Below are positions 34,413 through 43,642 of a stretch of DNA of 64,000 nucleotides, one piece after another. The first letter of the stretch is position 1; every line of letters starts with the position of its first letter. Source of the stretch: an uncultured Eubacteriales bacterium (lineage in GTDB: Bacteria > Bacillota > Clostridia > Christensenellales > Aristaeellaceae); contig CACYTF010000003.1 of assembly GCA_902777335.1 (NCBI GenBank), positions 1,409-65,408 of the forward strand. Reading direction: 5' to 3'. The notes beneath the pieces were generated by a model. That model did no database searches and was not told the DNA's origin. It saw nothing but the letters and a program-made list of their open reading frames with translations. Made by a program: the position numbers and the translations under genes.

Positions 34413-35340
34413 GACCGCCCGCGCCTACTACGAGGCCTTCGGCGCGCCGATGCTGAAGGCGCGGTTTCCCCGGCTGCTGCCGCATATCGCCGCCGGGCTC
34501 TTCGGCAGCGGCTCGGAGTGCTTCGGCTACGACGACGAGGTCTCCCGGGACCACGACTTCGAGCCGGGCTTCATGCTGCTGCTGCCGGGCGAGGACGTGA
34601 TCGGCCGCCGGGACGCCTTTCTGCTGGAGCGGGCCTATGCCGCGCTGCCCCGGGAATTCATGGGCCTGCGCCGGGGGCTGATGCAGCCGGTGGGCGGCCC
34701 GCGCCGGGGCGTGATCCGCGCGGCGGAGTATTTCTCGGACAGGGTCGGCGCGCCGGACGGCAGGCTCACCCTGGCGCAGTGGCTGACCGTGCCGGAGTAC
34801 GCGCTGGCCGAGGCCGTGAACGGCGCGGTGTTCTACGACGGCGACGGCGCGGTGACGGATGTCCGGACGCGGCTGCGGGCGTACCCGGAGGACGTTCGGC
34901 GCAAGCGGCTGGCGGGGAATTTGCTGCTGATGGCCCAGTCCGGCCAGTACAACTACGCCCGCTGCCTCGCCCACGGCGAAAAGGCCGCCGCCCAGCTGGC
35001 CGCGGGCGATTTCGCGCGCCACTGCATGAACGCCGTGTTCCTGCTGAACGGCGTCTACCAGCCCTTCTACAAGTGGGCCTTTCGGGCCATGCGCGCCCTG
35101 CCGGAGCTGTCGCTGCTGGCGGAGGTGATGGAGTACCTGCTGACCACCGACAACGAGCCCCCGCAGGCCGCCGAGAAGCGGCGGGTGATCGAGGGCGTCG
35201 CCAATGACGTGATCGGTCTGCTGCGCCGCCAGGGCCTGTCGGAGCTGGACGGCGACGACCTGGAAAAGCACGCCTACGCCGTCAACGACAGGATCGGGGA
35301 CGGTGAGGTCAGGAATTTGCATATACTTGCGGCAGTTTGA
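34399..35340 (+). CDS. DUF4037 nucleotidyltransferase-like protein
   Basis: 313 residues. GLFGSGSECFGYDDEVSRDHDF near residues 34-55 is the nucleotidyltransferase-like core (GSGSE followed by SRDHDF acidic pair). The C-terminal half is helical and carries the DUF4037 pattern (NAVFLLNGVYQPFYKWAFRAM). Enzymatic activity unproven for the family. Starts inside the end of the TPR gene, so translationally coupled. GGAGG-type site at normal distance. Confidence 0.82.
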   Translation: MKGLETARAYYEAFGAPMLKARFPRLLPHIAAGLFGSGSECFGYDDEVSRDHDFEPGFMLLLPGEDVIGRRDAFLLERAYAALPREFMGLRRGLMQPVGGPRRGVIRAAEYFSDRVGAPDGRLTLAQWLTVPEYALAEAVNGAVFYDGDGAVTDVRTRLRAYPEDVRRKRLAGNLLLMAQSGQYNYARCLAHGEKAAAQLAAGDFARHCMNAVFLLNGVYQPFYKWAFRAMRALPELSLLAEVMEYLLTTDNEPPQAAEKRRVIEGVANDVIGLLRRQGLSELDGDDLEKHAYAVNDRIGDGEVRNLHILAAV

Positions 35341-35352
35341 GGAGGTATCGCG

Positions 35353-37584
35353 ATGAGCATCAACGAAACCGTAACCGGCGGTCTTCGCCGGGTGAGCCAG
35401 CCGGGGGGGCCGGCGCTGGCGTGGTACGAGGATTCCGGCATCGGCCTGATCGAGCAGGACGGCCTGTACTTCAAGGACATGGCCAGAACGGGCGCGCTGT
35501 TGCCCTACGAGGATTGGCGGCTGCCGGCCTGTGAGCGGGCGCGGGACCTGGCGGCGCGGCTGAGCGTTGAGCAGATCGCGGGCCTGATGCTGTATTCGCC
35601 CCACCAGGCGGTGCCGCCCCGGACGGGCGGGCCCTTCTCCGGCACCTTCGACGGCGCGGCGTGGGAGGCGTCCGGGCAGGCGGCCTGGGCGCTCTCGGAC
35701 CAGCAACGGGCGTTTCTTGAGCGGGACCACATCCGCCACATACTGATGACCACCGTGGACGACGCCGCCACCGCGGCCCGCTGGAGCAACAATTTGCAGC
35801 GCCTGGCGGAGCGGCTGCCCTTCGCGATACCGGTGAACATCTCCTCCGACCCGCGCAGCGGCGCGAAGGCCTCGGGGGCGGAGTTCAGGACCGCCGGTAA
35901 AGATGTAAGCAAGTGGCCCGAGGGCATAGGCTTCGCGGCCTGCTTCGACCCCCAGGTGGTGAAGCAGTTCGCCCACGACGCGTCGCTGGAGTACCGGGCG
36001 CTGGGCATCACCACGGCGCTGGGGCCGCAGATCGACCTGTGCACCGAGCCCCGCTGGATGCGCTTTGCCGATACGCTGGGCATGAAGGTGGAGGACGTGA
36101 AGGCCCTGGTGAAGGCCTACTGCGACGGCATGCAGACCACCGAGGGCAGCCCGGACGGCTGGGGCCGGGACAGCGTGAACGCCATGGTGAAGCACTGGCC
36201 CGGCGGCGGCACCGGCGAGGGCGGGCGCGACGCCCACTACGCCTACGGCAAGTACGCGGTGTACCCGGCGGGCAACGCCGAGGAGCACGCGAAGCCGTTT
36301 ACCGAGGCGGCCTTTGTGCTGGACGGCCCCACCGGCTGCGCGTCGGCGGTGATGCCCTACTACACGGTGTCCTGGGGCCTGGACAAGAAGAACGGCAAGA
36401 ATGTGGGCAACTCCTACAGCGAATACCTGATCCACGACCTGCTGCGGGAGAAGTACGGCTTTAACGGCGTGGTGTGCACCGACTGGGGCATCACGAAGGA
36501 CCCGGACCCGACCGTCGGTTCCTTCGGCAGCCGCTGCTACAACATGGAGCAGTACACCGAGCCGGAGCGCATGCTGATCGCGATCATGAACGGCGTGGAC
36601 CAGTTCGGCGGCAACGACGACCCCGCCCCGGTGCTCGAGGCCTACCGGCTGGGCTGTGAAAAATACGGCGAGGCGGCCATGCGCGCCCGGATGGAGGCCG
36701 CCGCCGCCCGCCTGCTGACCAACATATTCCGCTGCGGCCTGTTCGAGGACCCGTACCTGGACCCCAAGGCCTCCGAGGCGGTGGTGGGCTGCAGGGAATT
36801 TTGCGAGCACGGCGAGAAGGCCCAGCGCCAGAGCGTGGTGCTGCTGAAGAACCGGCCCGGGTGCCTGCCGCTGCGGGAGGGGCTGAAGATCTACGTGCCC
36901 GTCCGGCACATCGGCCCGTCGAAGACGTTCTTCAGGAGCGACGCGCCCGCCTATGACGAGGACCCCGTGGCCGACGCCGTCATCGGCGCCTACGGCACGC
37001 GGGTGGCGACGCCTGAGGCGGCCGACGTGGCCATCGTGTTCGCGGAGAGCCCCGCCTGCAACCCCTATTCGGAGGCGGACGTGCGCGAAGGCGGCAACGG
37101 CTATTTGCCCATCACGCTGCAGTACCGCCCCTACACCGCCGAAGCCGCCCGGCCGGTCAGCATCGCCGGGGGCGACTTCCGCGAGGATTTCACCAACCGC
37201 GGCTATCGGGGCAAGACCAACACCGCCTACAACGAGGCGGACCTGGACAACATCCTCGAATGCCGCCGGGCCATGCCGGGCAAGCCGGTGATCGTGGTGG
37301 AGACGCTTTCCAACCCGATGGTGGTGGCCGAGTTCGAGGGCCAGGCCGACGCGCTGATCGCCGAGTTCGGCGTGTCCCGCGCCGCCGTGCTGGACGTGAT
37401 CTTCGGCCGCTTCGCGCCGCAGGGACGCCTGCCTATGCAGCTGCCGAAGGACATGGAGACCGTCGAGCGCCACTGCGAGGACAGGGCCCTGGACCTGGAG
37501 CCCCACGTGGACGCGTTCGGAAACGCGTATGACTATGGGTTTGGAATCGGGTATGACGGGGAGGCAATAGGGATTAGGCAATAG
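35353..37584 (+). CDS. glycoside hydrolase family 3 protein
   Basis: 743 residues, no signal peptide, so probably cytoplasmic beta-glucosidase or related activity. The N-terminal TIM barrel has KHWPGGGTGEGGRDAH, and the nucleophile Asp is in GVVCTDWGIT (about residue 374). The C-terminal alpha/beta sandwich ends with GRFAPQGRLPMQLP, typical of GH3. The last codons (EAIGIRQ) are read from a simple-sequence repeat that starts at about 37562, so the true ancestral C-terminus may have been replaced. GGAGG site 7 bases before the start. Confidence 0.9.
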   Translation: MSINETVTGGLRRVSQPGGPALAWYEDSGIGLIEQDGLYFKDMARTGALLPYEDWRLPACERARDLAARLSVEQIAGLMLYSPHQAVPPRTGGPFSGTFDGAAWEASGQAAWALSDQQRAFLERDHIRHILMTTVDDAATAARWSNNLQRLAERLPFAIPVNISSDPRSGAKASGAEFRTAGKDVSKWPEGIGFAACFDPQVVKQFAHDASLEYRALGITTALGPQIDLCTEPRWMRFADTLGMKVEDVKALVKAYCDGMQTTEGSPDGWGRDSVNAMVKHWPGGGTGEGGRDAHYAYGKYAVYPAGNAEEHAKPFTEAAFVLDGPTGCASAVMPYYTVSWGLDKKNGKNVGNSYSEYLIHDLLREKYGFNGVVCTDWGITKDPDPTVGSFGSRCYNMEQYTEPERMLIAIMNGVDQFGGNDDPAPVLEAYRLGCEKYGEAAMRARMEAAAARLLTNIFRCGLFEDPYLDPKASEAVVGCREFCEHGEKAQRQSVVLLKNRPGCLPLREGLKIYVPVRHIGPSKTFFRSDAPAYDEDPVADAVIGAYGTRVATPEAADVAIVFAESPACNPYSEADVREGGNGYLPITLQYRPYTAEAARPVSIAGGDFREDFTNRGYRGKTNTAYNEADLDNILECRRAMPGKPVIVVETLSNPMVVAEFEGQADALIAEFGVSRAAVLDVIFGRFAPQGRLPMQLPKDMETVERHCEDRALDLEPHVDAFGNAYDYGFGIGYDGEAIGIRQ

Positions 37585-37682
37585 GCATTAGGCAATAGGC
37601 AATAGGATTGAGTTAGGAGTTAGGAGTGAGGAGTACTGAATAGCTGACCAGTGCTCCTCACTTCTAACTCCTCATTCCTCAC
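37562..37682. repeat. simple-sequence repeats with mirrored arm
   Basis: GGCAATAGGGATTA-type units (37562-37606), then GAGTTAGGAGTTAGGAGTGAGG (units GAGTTAG/GAGTGAG) and, after a short gap, the reverse-complement-like CTCCTCACTTCTAACTCCTC. The two halves can pair into an imperfect hairpin between the convergent GH3 and LuxR genes. Confidence 0.8.
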
Positions 37683-37695
37683 TCCACGACGATTG

Positions 37696-39102
37696 TCAGC
37701 CGTCGTGACCGGAGTCAGGCGACGATTGCAGGCCGGGGTAGAGGGCCAGCGTGTATTTGCGCTGCAGCTCGCTCCGGTTCTTGCAGCCCGCTTTTTGCAG
37801 CACGTTGCGCATGTGGTATTTCACCGTGCTCTCGGTGATGAACAGCGCCTCGGCGATCTGGGCGTTGGTGTTGTTATCGATGGCCATGCGGAACACCTCC
37901 CGCTCCCGGGCGGAAAGGTCGTTGTGCAGGCAGAATTCCTCGAAGATCTCCTGTTCGCCCCGCTGGCGGACGGCCCGGGGCTCGCAGACGCGCTGGTACA
38001 GCCGGTAGAACAGCACCGCGGTGGGTACGAACAGCGCCGTGGTGGTGCCGATCAGCGCCAGCCGGCTGCCGGAGAGCAGCAGCCCCACGGCCGTGCCGGC
38101 CACGTCGCCCAGCCGCCCGGCCACAAGGCCCAGCGGTGCGAGGGCCCAGCGGCGTTCGCCGCCGGCCATGTCCAGGAAGAGCAGCACGCGGAACACCGAG
38201 AAGAAGCCGAAGAACAGGTAGTCCAGGCCCCAGAATATGGCGGTGGGCACCGGCTCGCCGGACAGGCCCAGCATGATGAAGGGCAGTATCAGCGCCGCGA
38301 CGGCGCAGACCATGCCGTTTTTCCGGCTCCTGTCGCTGATGAGCCCCGCGGCCAGAAGCCCCGCGGCGTAGGGCAGGCGGGACAGCTCCGGGCGCAGGCC
38401 GGCCTCGATGTCCGCCGACGGGAATATGAAGCCCAGGTTCTTGACCGCGCTGATCATCACCACCACAGAGAAGGCCAGCGCCAGCGGCGCCTGCGAGCTT
38501 GCCTCCGGCGGGGCGGGACGGGGGCTTTCCGCGGCGTCCAGCAGGCGCAGCCGCGACGCCATGTACGCGGCGCAGGCCGTCAGGGGCACGCACACCGCCA
38601 GCGCGCGGCCGCCGCGGGGCAGCCAGTCTCCGCCGGCCAGCGCCAGCAGGCCCACGGCGACGGTGGCCAGAGCGTAGCCGCCGCCGAATATCACGCCGCG
38701 CCGCGCGTCCTCGGCGCCGGCGGCGATGGCGTACAGGTAGAAGCCGGAGATCATGCCGCACATGAAATTCATCGCAAGGCCGAACAGCACCACCCCTGCT
38801 GCGGTGTTCGCCAGCAGCGCCGGCGCGGAGAGGGCCGCGAACAGCGCCGCGACGCCGTTGAACAGGCGCGTGTGGTCCGCGCCGGGGCTGCGGCGCAGCC
38901 GCCAGGCCGTCGCGCCCATGCCGGCGGCCTGCATCAGATAGCCCGCGATCTGGCTGTACCAATCCGCGGCCTCCGCGCCCGTCAGCGCCACCAGGTGGTC
39001 CAGCCACCACAGGTACACCGCCGAGGTCAGGCCGAAGCACAGGGCGACCCACAGCATGCAGGCCATGCCCCGGGATATCCTCTGCTGCCGCCGGTCGTTC
39101 AT
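37696..39102 (-). CDS. LuxR-family regulator with 12-helix MFS-like membrane domain
   Basis: 468 residues. About 12 hydrophobic helices (residues 10-380) resemble a major facilitator fold, followed by a C-terminal LuxR helix-turn-helix (LSAREREVFRMAIDNNTNAQIAEAL, key part REVFRMAIDNNTNAQIAEAL). Membrane-bound one-component regulators of this form are abundant in Coriobacteriia and occur in some Clostridia; the signal is presumably sensed by the membrane domain. Start 39102 follows GGGGAGGG; a 22-codon extension upstream is discarded. No clear target; it is divergent from the His/Cys repeat protein gene. Confidence 0.85.
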   Translation of the reverse strand: MNDRRQQRISRGMACMLWVALCFGLTSAVYLWWLDHLVALTGAEAADWYSQIAGYLMQAAGMGATAWRLRRSPGADHTRLFNGVAALFAALSAPALLANTAAGVVLFGLAMNFMCGMISGFYLYAIAAGAEDARRGVIFGGGYALATVAVGLLALAGGDWLPRGGRALAVCVPLTACAAYMASRLRLLDAAESPRPAPPEASSQAPLALAFSVVVMISAVKNLGFIFPSADIEAGLRPELSRLPYAAGLLAAGLISDRSRKNGMVCAVAALILPFIMLGLSGEPVPTAIFWGLDYLFFGFFSVFRVLLFLDMAGGERRWALAPLGLVAGRLGDVAGTAVGLLLSGSRLALIGTTTALFVPTAVLFYRLYQRVCEPRAVRQRGEQEIFEEFCLHNDLSAREREVFRMAIDNNTNAQIAEALFITESTVKYHMRNVLQKAGCKNRSELQRKYTLALYPGLQSSPDSGHDG

Positions 39103-39246
39103 GCGCCGCCCTCCCCGCATCGTTTCGTTGTGTATGCCCATTATACTACAGGCGGGGCCGCCGGTCAATTTTGTCCGACAGTTGACGGACAGGCGGTTTT
39201 TGCGTTATCAAATTGAGACAATCCGCCCAACGGCCCGGGGATGTGC

Positions 39247-39252
39247 TATAAT
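39247..39252 (+). promoter_or_regulatory. extended -10 promoter of the His/Cys repeat protein gene
   Basis: TATAAT with TGC directly upstream; no recognisable -35 at normal spacing. Confidence 0.5.
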
Positions 39253-39293
39253 GATAGACAGACGCATACTGTCATTCAAAGGGGGTGCGGCGC

Positions 39294-40850
39294 ATGGCGC
39301 GCATCGGCGGCTTTAACCTGGGCAAGCGGCGCGAGGAGCTGTTGGCGGGCTACGCGGGCGAGGAGCCCTACATGCCCGGCGGCTATGAGACGCCCTACGA
39401 CGGCGAAGAGCCCTACATGCCGGAGCGCTACGACGAGGCCTATGACGACGCCCCCTACGACGACGGCGACTATGAAGACGGCGACTACGACGGGGATTAC
39501 GACGACGGCTATGGCGACGACGACGGCTATGGCGACGGGGACGGCTACGGCTACGACGGCGAGGGCAGCCGCTACGACGACGACTACGGCTACGACGAGG
39601 CCTATGGCTATGACGGCGTCGATGCCGGGGACGGCTACGGCGGTCCCGCGCCCTACTACGACGCGCCGGAATACGTGGAGGAGCGCACCTATCCCGCCGG
39701 CGGGCTGGGAACGCTTCTGCGCTATGTGGACGAGCACGAATGGGTGACGTGGCTGCTGCTCATCGCGCTGCCGCCGCTGGGCATATTCATGCTGTGGCGC
39801 AGGGGGCGGTTCAACAGCCCCTCCGGCGTCGTGCTGGGGGTGCTGGGCGCGCTGTGGTTCGCCGCGCTGATGATACTGCTGATCCTGAAGCCCTTCCGCT
39901 CCGCCGGAGACACCACCATCACGCCCCAGCCCGTGGGCGCGGCGATGCTGGCGGCGCCCCAGACCGACGCCTCGACGGAGGAGGAGAAGCCGGTCTCGTC
40001 GGTGATCTCCGCCGAAGAGGTGGACGAGGCCAACGCCGTGTACGTGGTGCCGGACACGCCCTATTATCACCAGGACAAGGCCTGCCAGGCGATCCCCGCC
40101 GACAGCGCGCTCAACCGCATTTCCCGCAACACGGCCATCGAGAACAGCCTGATGGCCTGCCCGTACTGCCTGGCCGGGCAGTACAGCGACGGCATGTGGG
40201 ACCTGGTGTTCGTCAACGCCGACATCACCGACAAGAGCAACATGAAGGTCTATTGCTCGGCCTTCAACAGCCACTTCCACACCGACGGCACCTGCAGCGA
40301 CATCGGCGGGGACGCCCACGCGGTGGGGCTGAAGGAGGCGCTGCTGATGGCCAAGACCGCCTGCGACGTGTGCTGCCCCGACGCCGGCCGCGAGGTGTAC
40401 TGCACGCTGGACGGCAGCTACTATCACGTGGAGCCGCTGTGCTCCGGCATGCGCAACGCCAGCCACGTGACCTACGCCGAGGCGCGGGTCACCGGCAAGA
40501 AGCGCTGCCCGGTGTGCATCGGCGGCGAGGACGAGACGGAGACGGACGTCGCGACCAGCGGCTATTACGTCTACGCCACCAGCAACGGCGCCTTCTACCA
40601 CATCAACGCCACCTGTTCCGGCATGAAAAACGCCAAGCAGGTGCTGCTGTCGGAGATGATCAAGAAGGGGCGCCCGCCCTGCCCGGTGTGCTGCCCCGAC
40701 GCCGAGACCGCGGTGTACGCCGAGGACGGCAACCCCTATTACCACTCCTACGCCGCCTGCTCGGGCATGACCCACGCCACCCAGGGCATACTGGTCAACG
40801 CCCTCGCCGCCGGCCTGACCCGCTGCCCGGTGTGCTGGACGACGAAGTGA
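39294..40850 (+). CDS. membrane protein with D/G/Y-rich N-terminus and five His/Cys repeats
   Basis: 518 residues. Residues about 18-130 are almost entirely Asp, Gly, Tyr and Glu. Two membrane helices follow (about 150-168 and 178-198). The rest holds five copies of about 45 residues of the form YH-x5-C ... CP-x-C, for example FYHINATCSGMKNAKQ with CPVCC, and YYHSYAACSGMTHATQ with CPVCW. One His and three Cys per repeat could bind Zn or Fe (inference). Similar single modules occur at the C-terminus of some secreted clostridial proteins; five in tandem with an acidic tail is striking. Start 39294 lies 8 bases after AAAGGGGG. Function unknown. Confidence 0.8.
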   Translation: MARIGGFNLGKRREELLAGYAGEEPYMPGGYETPYDGEEPYMPERYDEAYDDAPYDDGDYEDGDYDGDYDDGYGDDDGYGDGDGYGYDGEGSRYDDDYGYDEAYGYDGVDAGDGYGGPAPYYDAPEYVEERTYPAGGLGTLLRYVDEHEWVTWLLLIALPPLGIFMLWRRGRFNSPSGVVLGVLGALWFAALMILLILKPFRSAGDTTITPQPVGAAMLAAPQTDASTEEEKPVSSVISAEEVDEANAVYVVPDTPYYHQDKACQAIPADSALNRISRNTAIENSLMACPYCLAGQYSDGMWDLVFVNADITDKSNMKVYCSAFNSHFHTDGTCSDIGGDAHAVGLKEALLMAKTACDVCCPDAGREVYCTLDGSYYHVEPLCSGMRNASHVTYAEARVTGKKRCPVCIGGEDETETDVATSGYYVYATSNGAFYHINATCSGMKNAKQVLLSEMIKKGRPPCPVCCPDAETAVYAEDGNPYYHSYAACSGMTHATQGILVNALAAGLTRCPVCWTTK

Positions 40851-40852
40851 GA

Positions 40853-41118
40853 GTGGAGAGTGGAGAGTTGAGAGTGGAGTTCAGGTGCAAATCCCTGCGG
40901 GATTTGTTTGATTGAAGAGGGATCGGATTGCCACGTCGCTCCTGCGTCGCTCCTCGCAATGACAGCGATCGAAGCACAAGGTTATGCTTCGATCGCTGTC
41001 ATTGCGAGGAGGCCGAACGTCAGTGAGGCCGACGTGGCAATCCGGTCCTAAATAAATCAAAGAAATCCGTCAGGATTTCAACCAGAACTCCACTCTCCAC
41101 TCTTCACTCTTCACTCTT
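40853..41118. repeat. nested palindromic element flanked by mirrored simple repeats
   Basis: No gene. Outer layer: GAGAGTGGAGAGTGGAGAG units at 40853-40880 mirrored by CTCCACTCTCCACTC-type units at 41085-41118. Middle layer: GGATTGCCACGTCG (40925-40938) and its near complement CGACGTGGCAATCC (41031-41044). Core: a perfect 25-bp inverted repeat, 40952-40976 and 40985-41009, beginning CCTCGCAATGACAGCG, around an 8-base loop. The GCAATGACA/ACGTGGCAATC combination is a widespread bacterial repeat family. Confidence 0.9.
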
Positions 41119-41133
41119 TTCCTTCTTCCCCCT

Positions 41134-41583
41134 TCACCGCCTCAGCGTTTCCCGTAGGGCGCAGAGCTTGTCGGCGAGGCAGAGCAGGGCGCTCTCGCGG
41201 CAGCGGGGCGGGCGGGGGACCAGCGGGAACATGTGGTGCGCGATCATGTCGCGCTCGGTATCGCCGACGGAGAAATCCCGCTCGGCGTTTTTCAGTGCCG
41301 TCTGGGGGTGGAAGAAGCCGTGCCAGCGGTGGCTGGGGTCCGGGTCGTGCCAGTCGTACAGGAAGTAGTCGTGCAGCAGCGCGCCGCGGACCAGCGCCCG
41401 CTCGTTTACCCGCAGCCGCAGGGCGCGGGACAGCTTCACGCACATCAGCGCCACGGCCAGCGAATGCTCGAACACGCTGACGCGCCCGTGCTGCATGTGC
41501 TGCCGCTGCAGCCGCATGCCGGGCGAGGTGAGTATGTCCTGCCCGTGAAGGCGAACGACGGGCAGGTAGTCGCGGGAGCGCAT
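41134..41583 (-). CDS. HD-domain protein
   Basis: 149 residues. HD-superfamily pattern: EHSLAVALMC, LLHDYFLYDWH (HD pair) and AHHMFPL. This is the small HD phosphohydrolase type; substrate unknown. The start at 41583 follows GGAGG by 9 bases (inside the end of the upstream gene) and begins 1 bp after the stop of the LtaS-like gene, so it is the last gene of the DUF1385-LtaS-HD operon. Confidence 0.8.
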   Translation of the reverse strand: MRSRDYLPVVRLHGQDILTSPGMRLQRQHMQHGRVSVFEHSLAVALMCVKLSRALRLRVNERALVRGALLHDYFLYDWHDPDPSHRWHGFFHPQTALKNAERDFSVGDTERDMIAHHMFPLVPRPPRCRESALLCLADKLCALRETLRR

Positions 41584-41584
41584 G

Positions 41585-43627
41585 TCAGGCATCCTCCGCC
41601 ACGCTGAATTCCGCGGTCCTTCCCAGCTCGCCCCCGTCGCGGGCCATCTGGGCGACGCACAGGGCGGTGACCCCGGCGGGGTCGTCGACGCGGGCGGCGA
41701 TGTGGCCGCTGTCGATGAAGAGGGTGTCCAGGACCTGGTCGCCCACCACGATGGCGCTGAACTCGGTGAAGTTCTCGCCGCTGACCAGCAGGCGGTGGTA
41801 CTCCCGCTCGACGCCGGTGACGGTGATGTCCCGGCTGCCCATGCGCATGTCGGTGCGCAGGTAGGGGTATTCGCCCTCGAAGGCCTGCCGGTCGCCGTAG
41901 AGCATGTCGTAGCCCAGCAGCTCCAGCTTCTGCAGGTATTCGTCGCCCGCGTCGGCGATGTCGGTGGCCTGGTGCAGCCGGGTGACCACGCCGCCGGAAA
42001 AGCCCAGCTGCTTCATCAGGTTGGCGCTCAGCCGGTAGGCCTGCAGGTCCGGCGCGTCGAAGGCGCGGCCGAAGTTGTCCCAGATCACGTAGCGGCTGGC
42101 GTAGATGCTGCCGGTGGAGAGCAGGTCGTTGGTCAGCTCCAGCGCCGGCAGGTGGTCGCCGTAGGCCACCAGTATCGTGGGCTCGTCGAACCGCAGCAGC
42201 GCCAGCGTCAGGCTGCGCAGGAAGGCGTCGGTGCTGGGCAGCGCGTTCACGAAGTTCTGGAACGGGGCCAGCGGGATCTCCTCCGGCAGGCTCAGCACCT
42301 CGATGTCGCCGTCCTTGTATTCGTAGGTCTCCTCGTACTTGCCGTGGGTCTCCACGGCCACGCAGAACACCACGTCGCGGGTGTCGGTGGTGGTCAGCGC
42401 GGTCAGGATCTCGTCGGTGAGCACCGCGTCCCGGCACCAGCCGATGGGGGTGTACTTCACGTTCTGCATGTACTCCAGCGGCACGAACCGGTCGAAGCCC
42501 AAATTGGGGTACACGGTGTTGCGGCTGAAGAAGGTGGCGGTGTTGTTGTGCATCGCCGTGGCGGTGTAGCCGTAGTCCTTCAGGTCGTAGCAGACGCTCT
42601 CGCAGGTGGTCTGCTGCAAGATGGTGTTGTAGGGGGTCTCGCCCGCGCCGAAGGCGTCCCGGTTCAGGCCGGTGAGCACCTCGAACTCGGTGTTCGCCGT
42701 GCCGCCGCCCACGGTGGGCACGTACAGCGTGCCGCTGGGGAAGCGGCTGCACAGCCGGTTGAACCAGGGGGTGGGGTCGGCGGAGTAGGCGCTGTCGACC
42801 ACCGTGTTCACGTCGAAGAACGACTCCAGCTGCACGAACACGATGTTCGGGTGGGCCAGGTTGTCGTTCTCGCTGAAGTGGGGGTACACGTATTCGTCGC
42901 CGCTCTCGGGGGCGATGTCGGTCAGCACCTCGGCCACCGTCTCCGGGGAGTATTCGTCGGGCCGGGAGATGCCCTGCTGGCCGAAGGTGAACGTGAAGCA
43001 GGTGACGAAGCCGTATTCGTCGTAGGCGTCCACCAGGCTGTCGAAGCGCCGGGGCAGCACCTCGCCCCGCACGCCCAGCGCCGCCACCATGAAGGACATG
43101 AGCACAAAGCCCACGAACACCGCCAGCGACATGGGCAGGTTGTAGTGCCGGCGGCGCTTCATGCGGGCGAACATCATGATGATGGCGCAGATCGCCGCGA
43201 AGGCCGAGCTGAAGATCAGTATGATCTTGGCCCACGAATAGTAGATCGTGATCAGCGAAAAGCCGTCCTTGATCATCAGTATGTCCACCGAGCAGAAGGG
43301 CTGGGTGCGCTCCTTGATGACCATGAACTCCACCACGCCCAGCGTCAGCCACAGCAGCGTCACCGTGCACAGCACCGCCCGGCGGCGCTTGAACAGCTCC
43401 GAGAACACCAGCGTGGTCAGTATCACCAGCCAGCCGAACAGGAACGCCACCGGCGAATGGACGATGAATTTGAAGAGCCGCACCGGCGACAGGCCGCGGT
43501 TGCCCAGTTCCACCACCAGCGACAGCAGCAGCGCCAGCACCGGCAGGAAGATCATCCGCGATCTTGCGCTGCCGGTCTCATAGGCGATCTTGCGCGGCTT
43601 TTGGGCGCGCACCTTCTTTTCAGGCAT
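41585..43627 (-). CDS. LTA synthase family sulfatase-domain protein
   Basis: 680 residues: four or five N-terminal membrane helices (about 25-205), then an extracellular alkaline-phosphatase-superfamily domain. HPNIVFVQLESFFD holds the first metal ligand, GGGTANTEFEVLTG the likely threonine nucleophile, and VAYGDHLPAL the DH metal pair. Such enzymes transfer phosphoglycerol from phosphatidylglycerol to build lipoteichoic-acid-like polymers, or modify other envelope glycans. A possible paralogue of the sulfatase half of the YidC fusion at 23125, but with the more usual TEFE motif. Operon partner of a DUF1385 protein and an HD protein. Confidence 0.88.
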   Translation of the reverse strand: MPEKKVRAQKPRKIAYETGSARSRMIFLPVLALLLSLVVELGNRGLSPVRLFKFIVHSPVAFLFGWLVILTTLVFSELFKRRRAVLCTVTLLWLTLGVVEFMVIKERTQPFCSVDILMIKDGFSLITIYYSWAKIILIFSSAFAAICAIIMMFARMKRRRHYNLPMSLAVFVGFVLMSFMVAALGVRGEVLPRRFDSLVDAYDEYGFVTCFTFTFGQQGISRPDEYSPETVAEVLTDIAPESGDEYVYPHFSENDNLAHPNIVFVQLESFFDVNTVVDSAYSADPTPWFNRLCSRFPSGTLYVPTVGGGTANTEFEVLTGLNRDAFGAGETPYNTILQQTTCESVCYDLKDYGYTATAMHNNTATFFSRNTVYPNLGFDRFVPLEYMQNVKYTPIGWCRDAVLTDEILTALTTTDTRDVVFCVAVETHGKYEETYEYKDGDIEVLSLPEEIPLAPFQNFVNALPSTDAFLRSLTLALLRFDEPTILVAYGDHLPALELTNDLLSTGSIYASRYVIWDNFGRAFDAPDLQAYRLSANLMKQLGFSGGVVTRLHQATDIADAGDEYLQKLELLGYDMLYGDRQAFEGEYPYLRTDMRMGSRDITVTGVEREYHRLLVSGENFTEFSAIVVGDQVLDTLFIDSGHIAARVDDPAGVTALCVAQMARDGGELGRTAEFSVAEDA

Positions 43628-43642
43628 AGCTTGCTCCTATGG

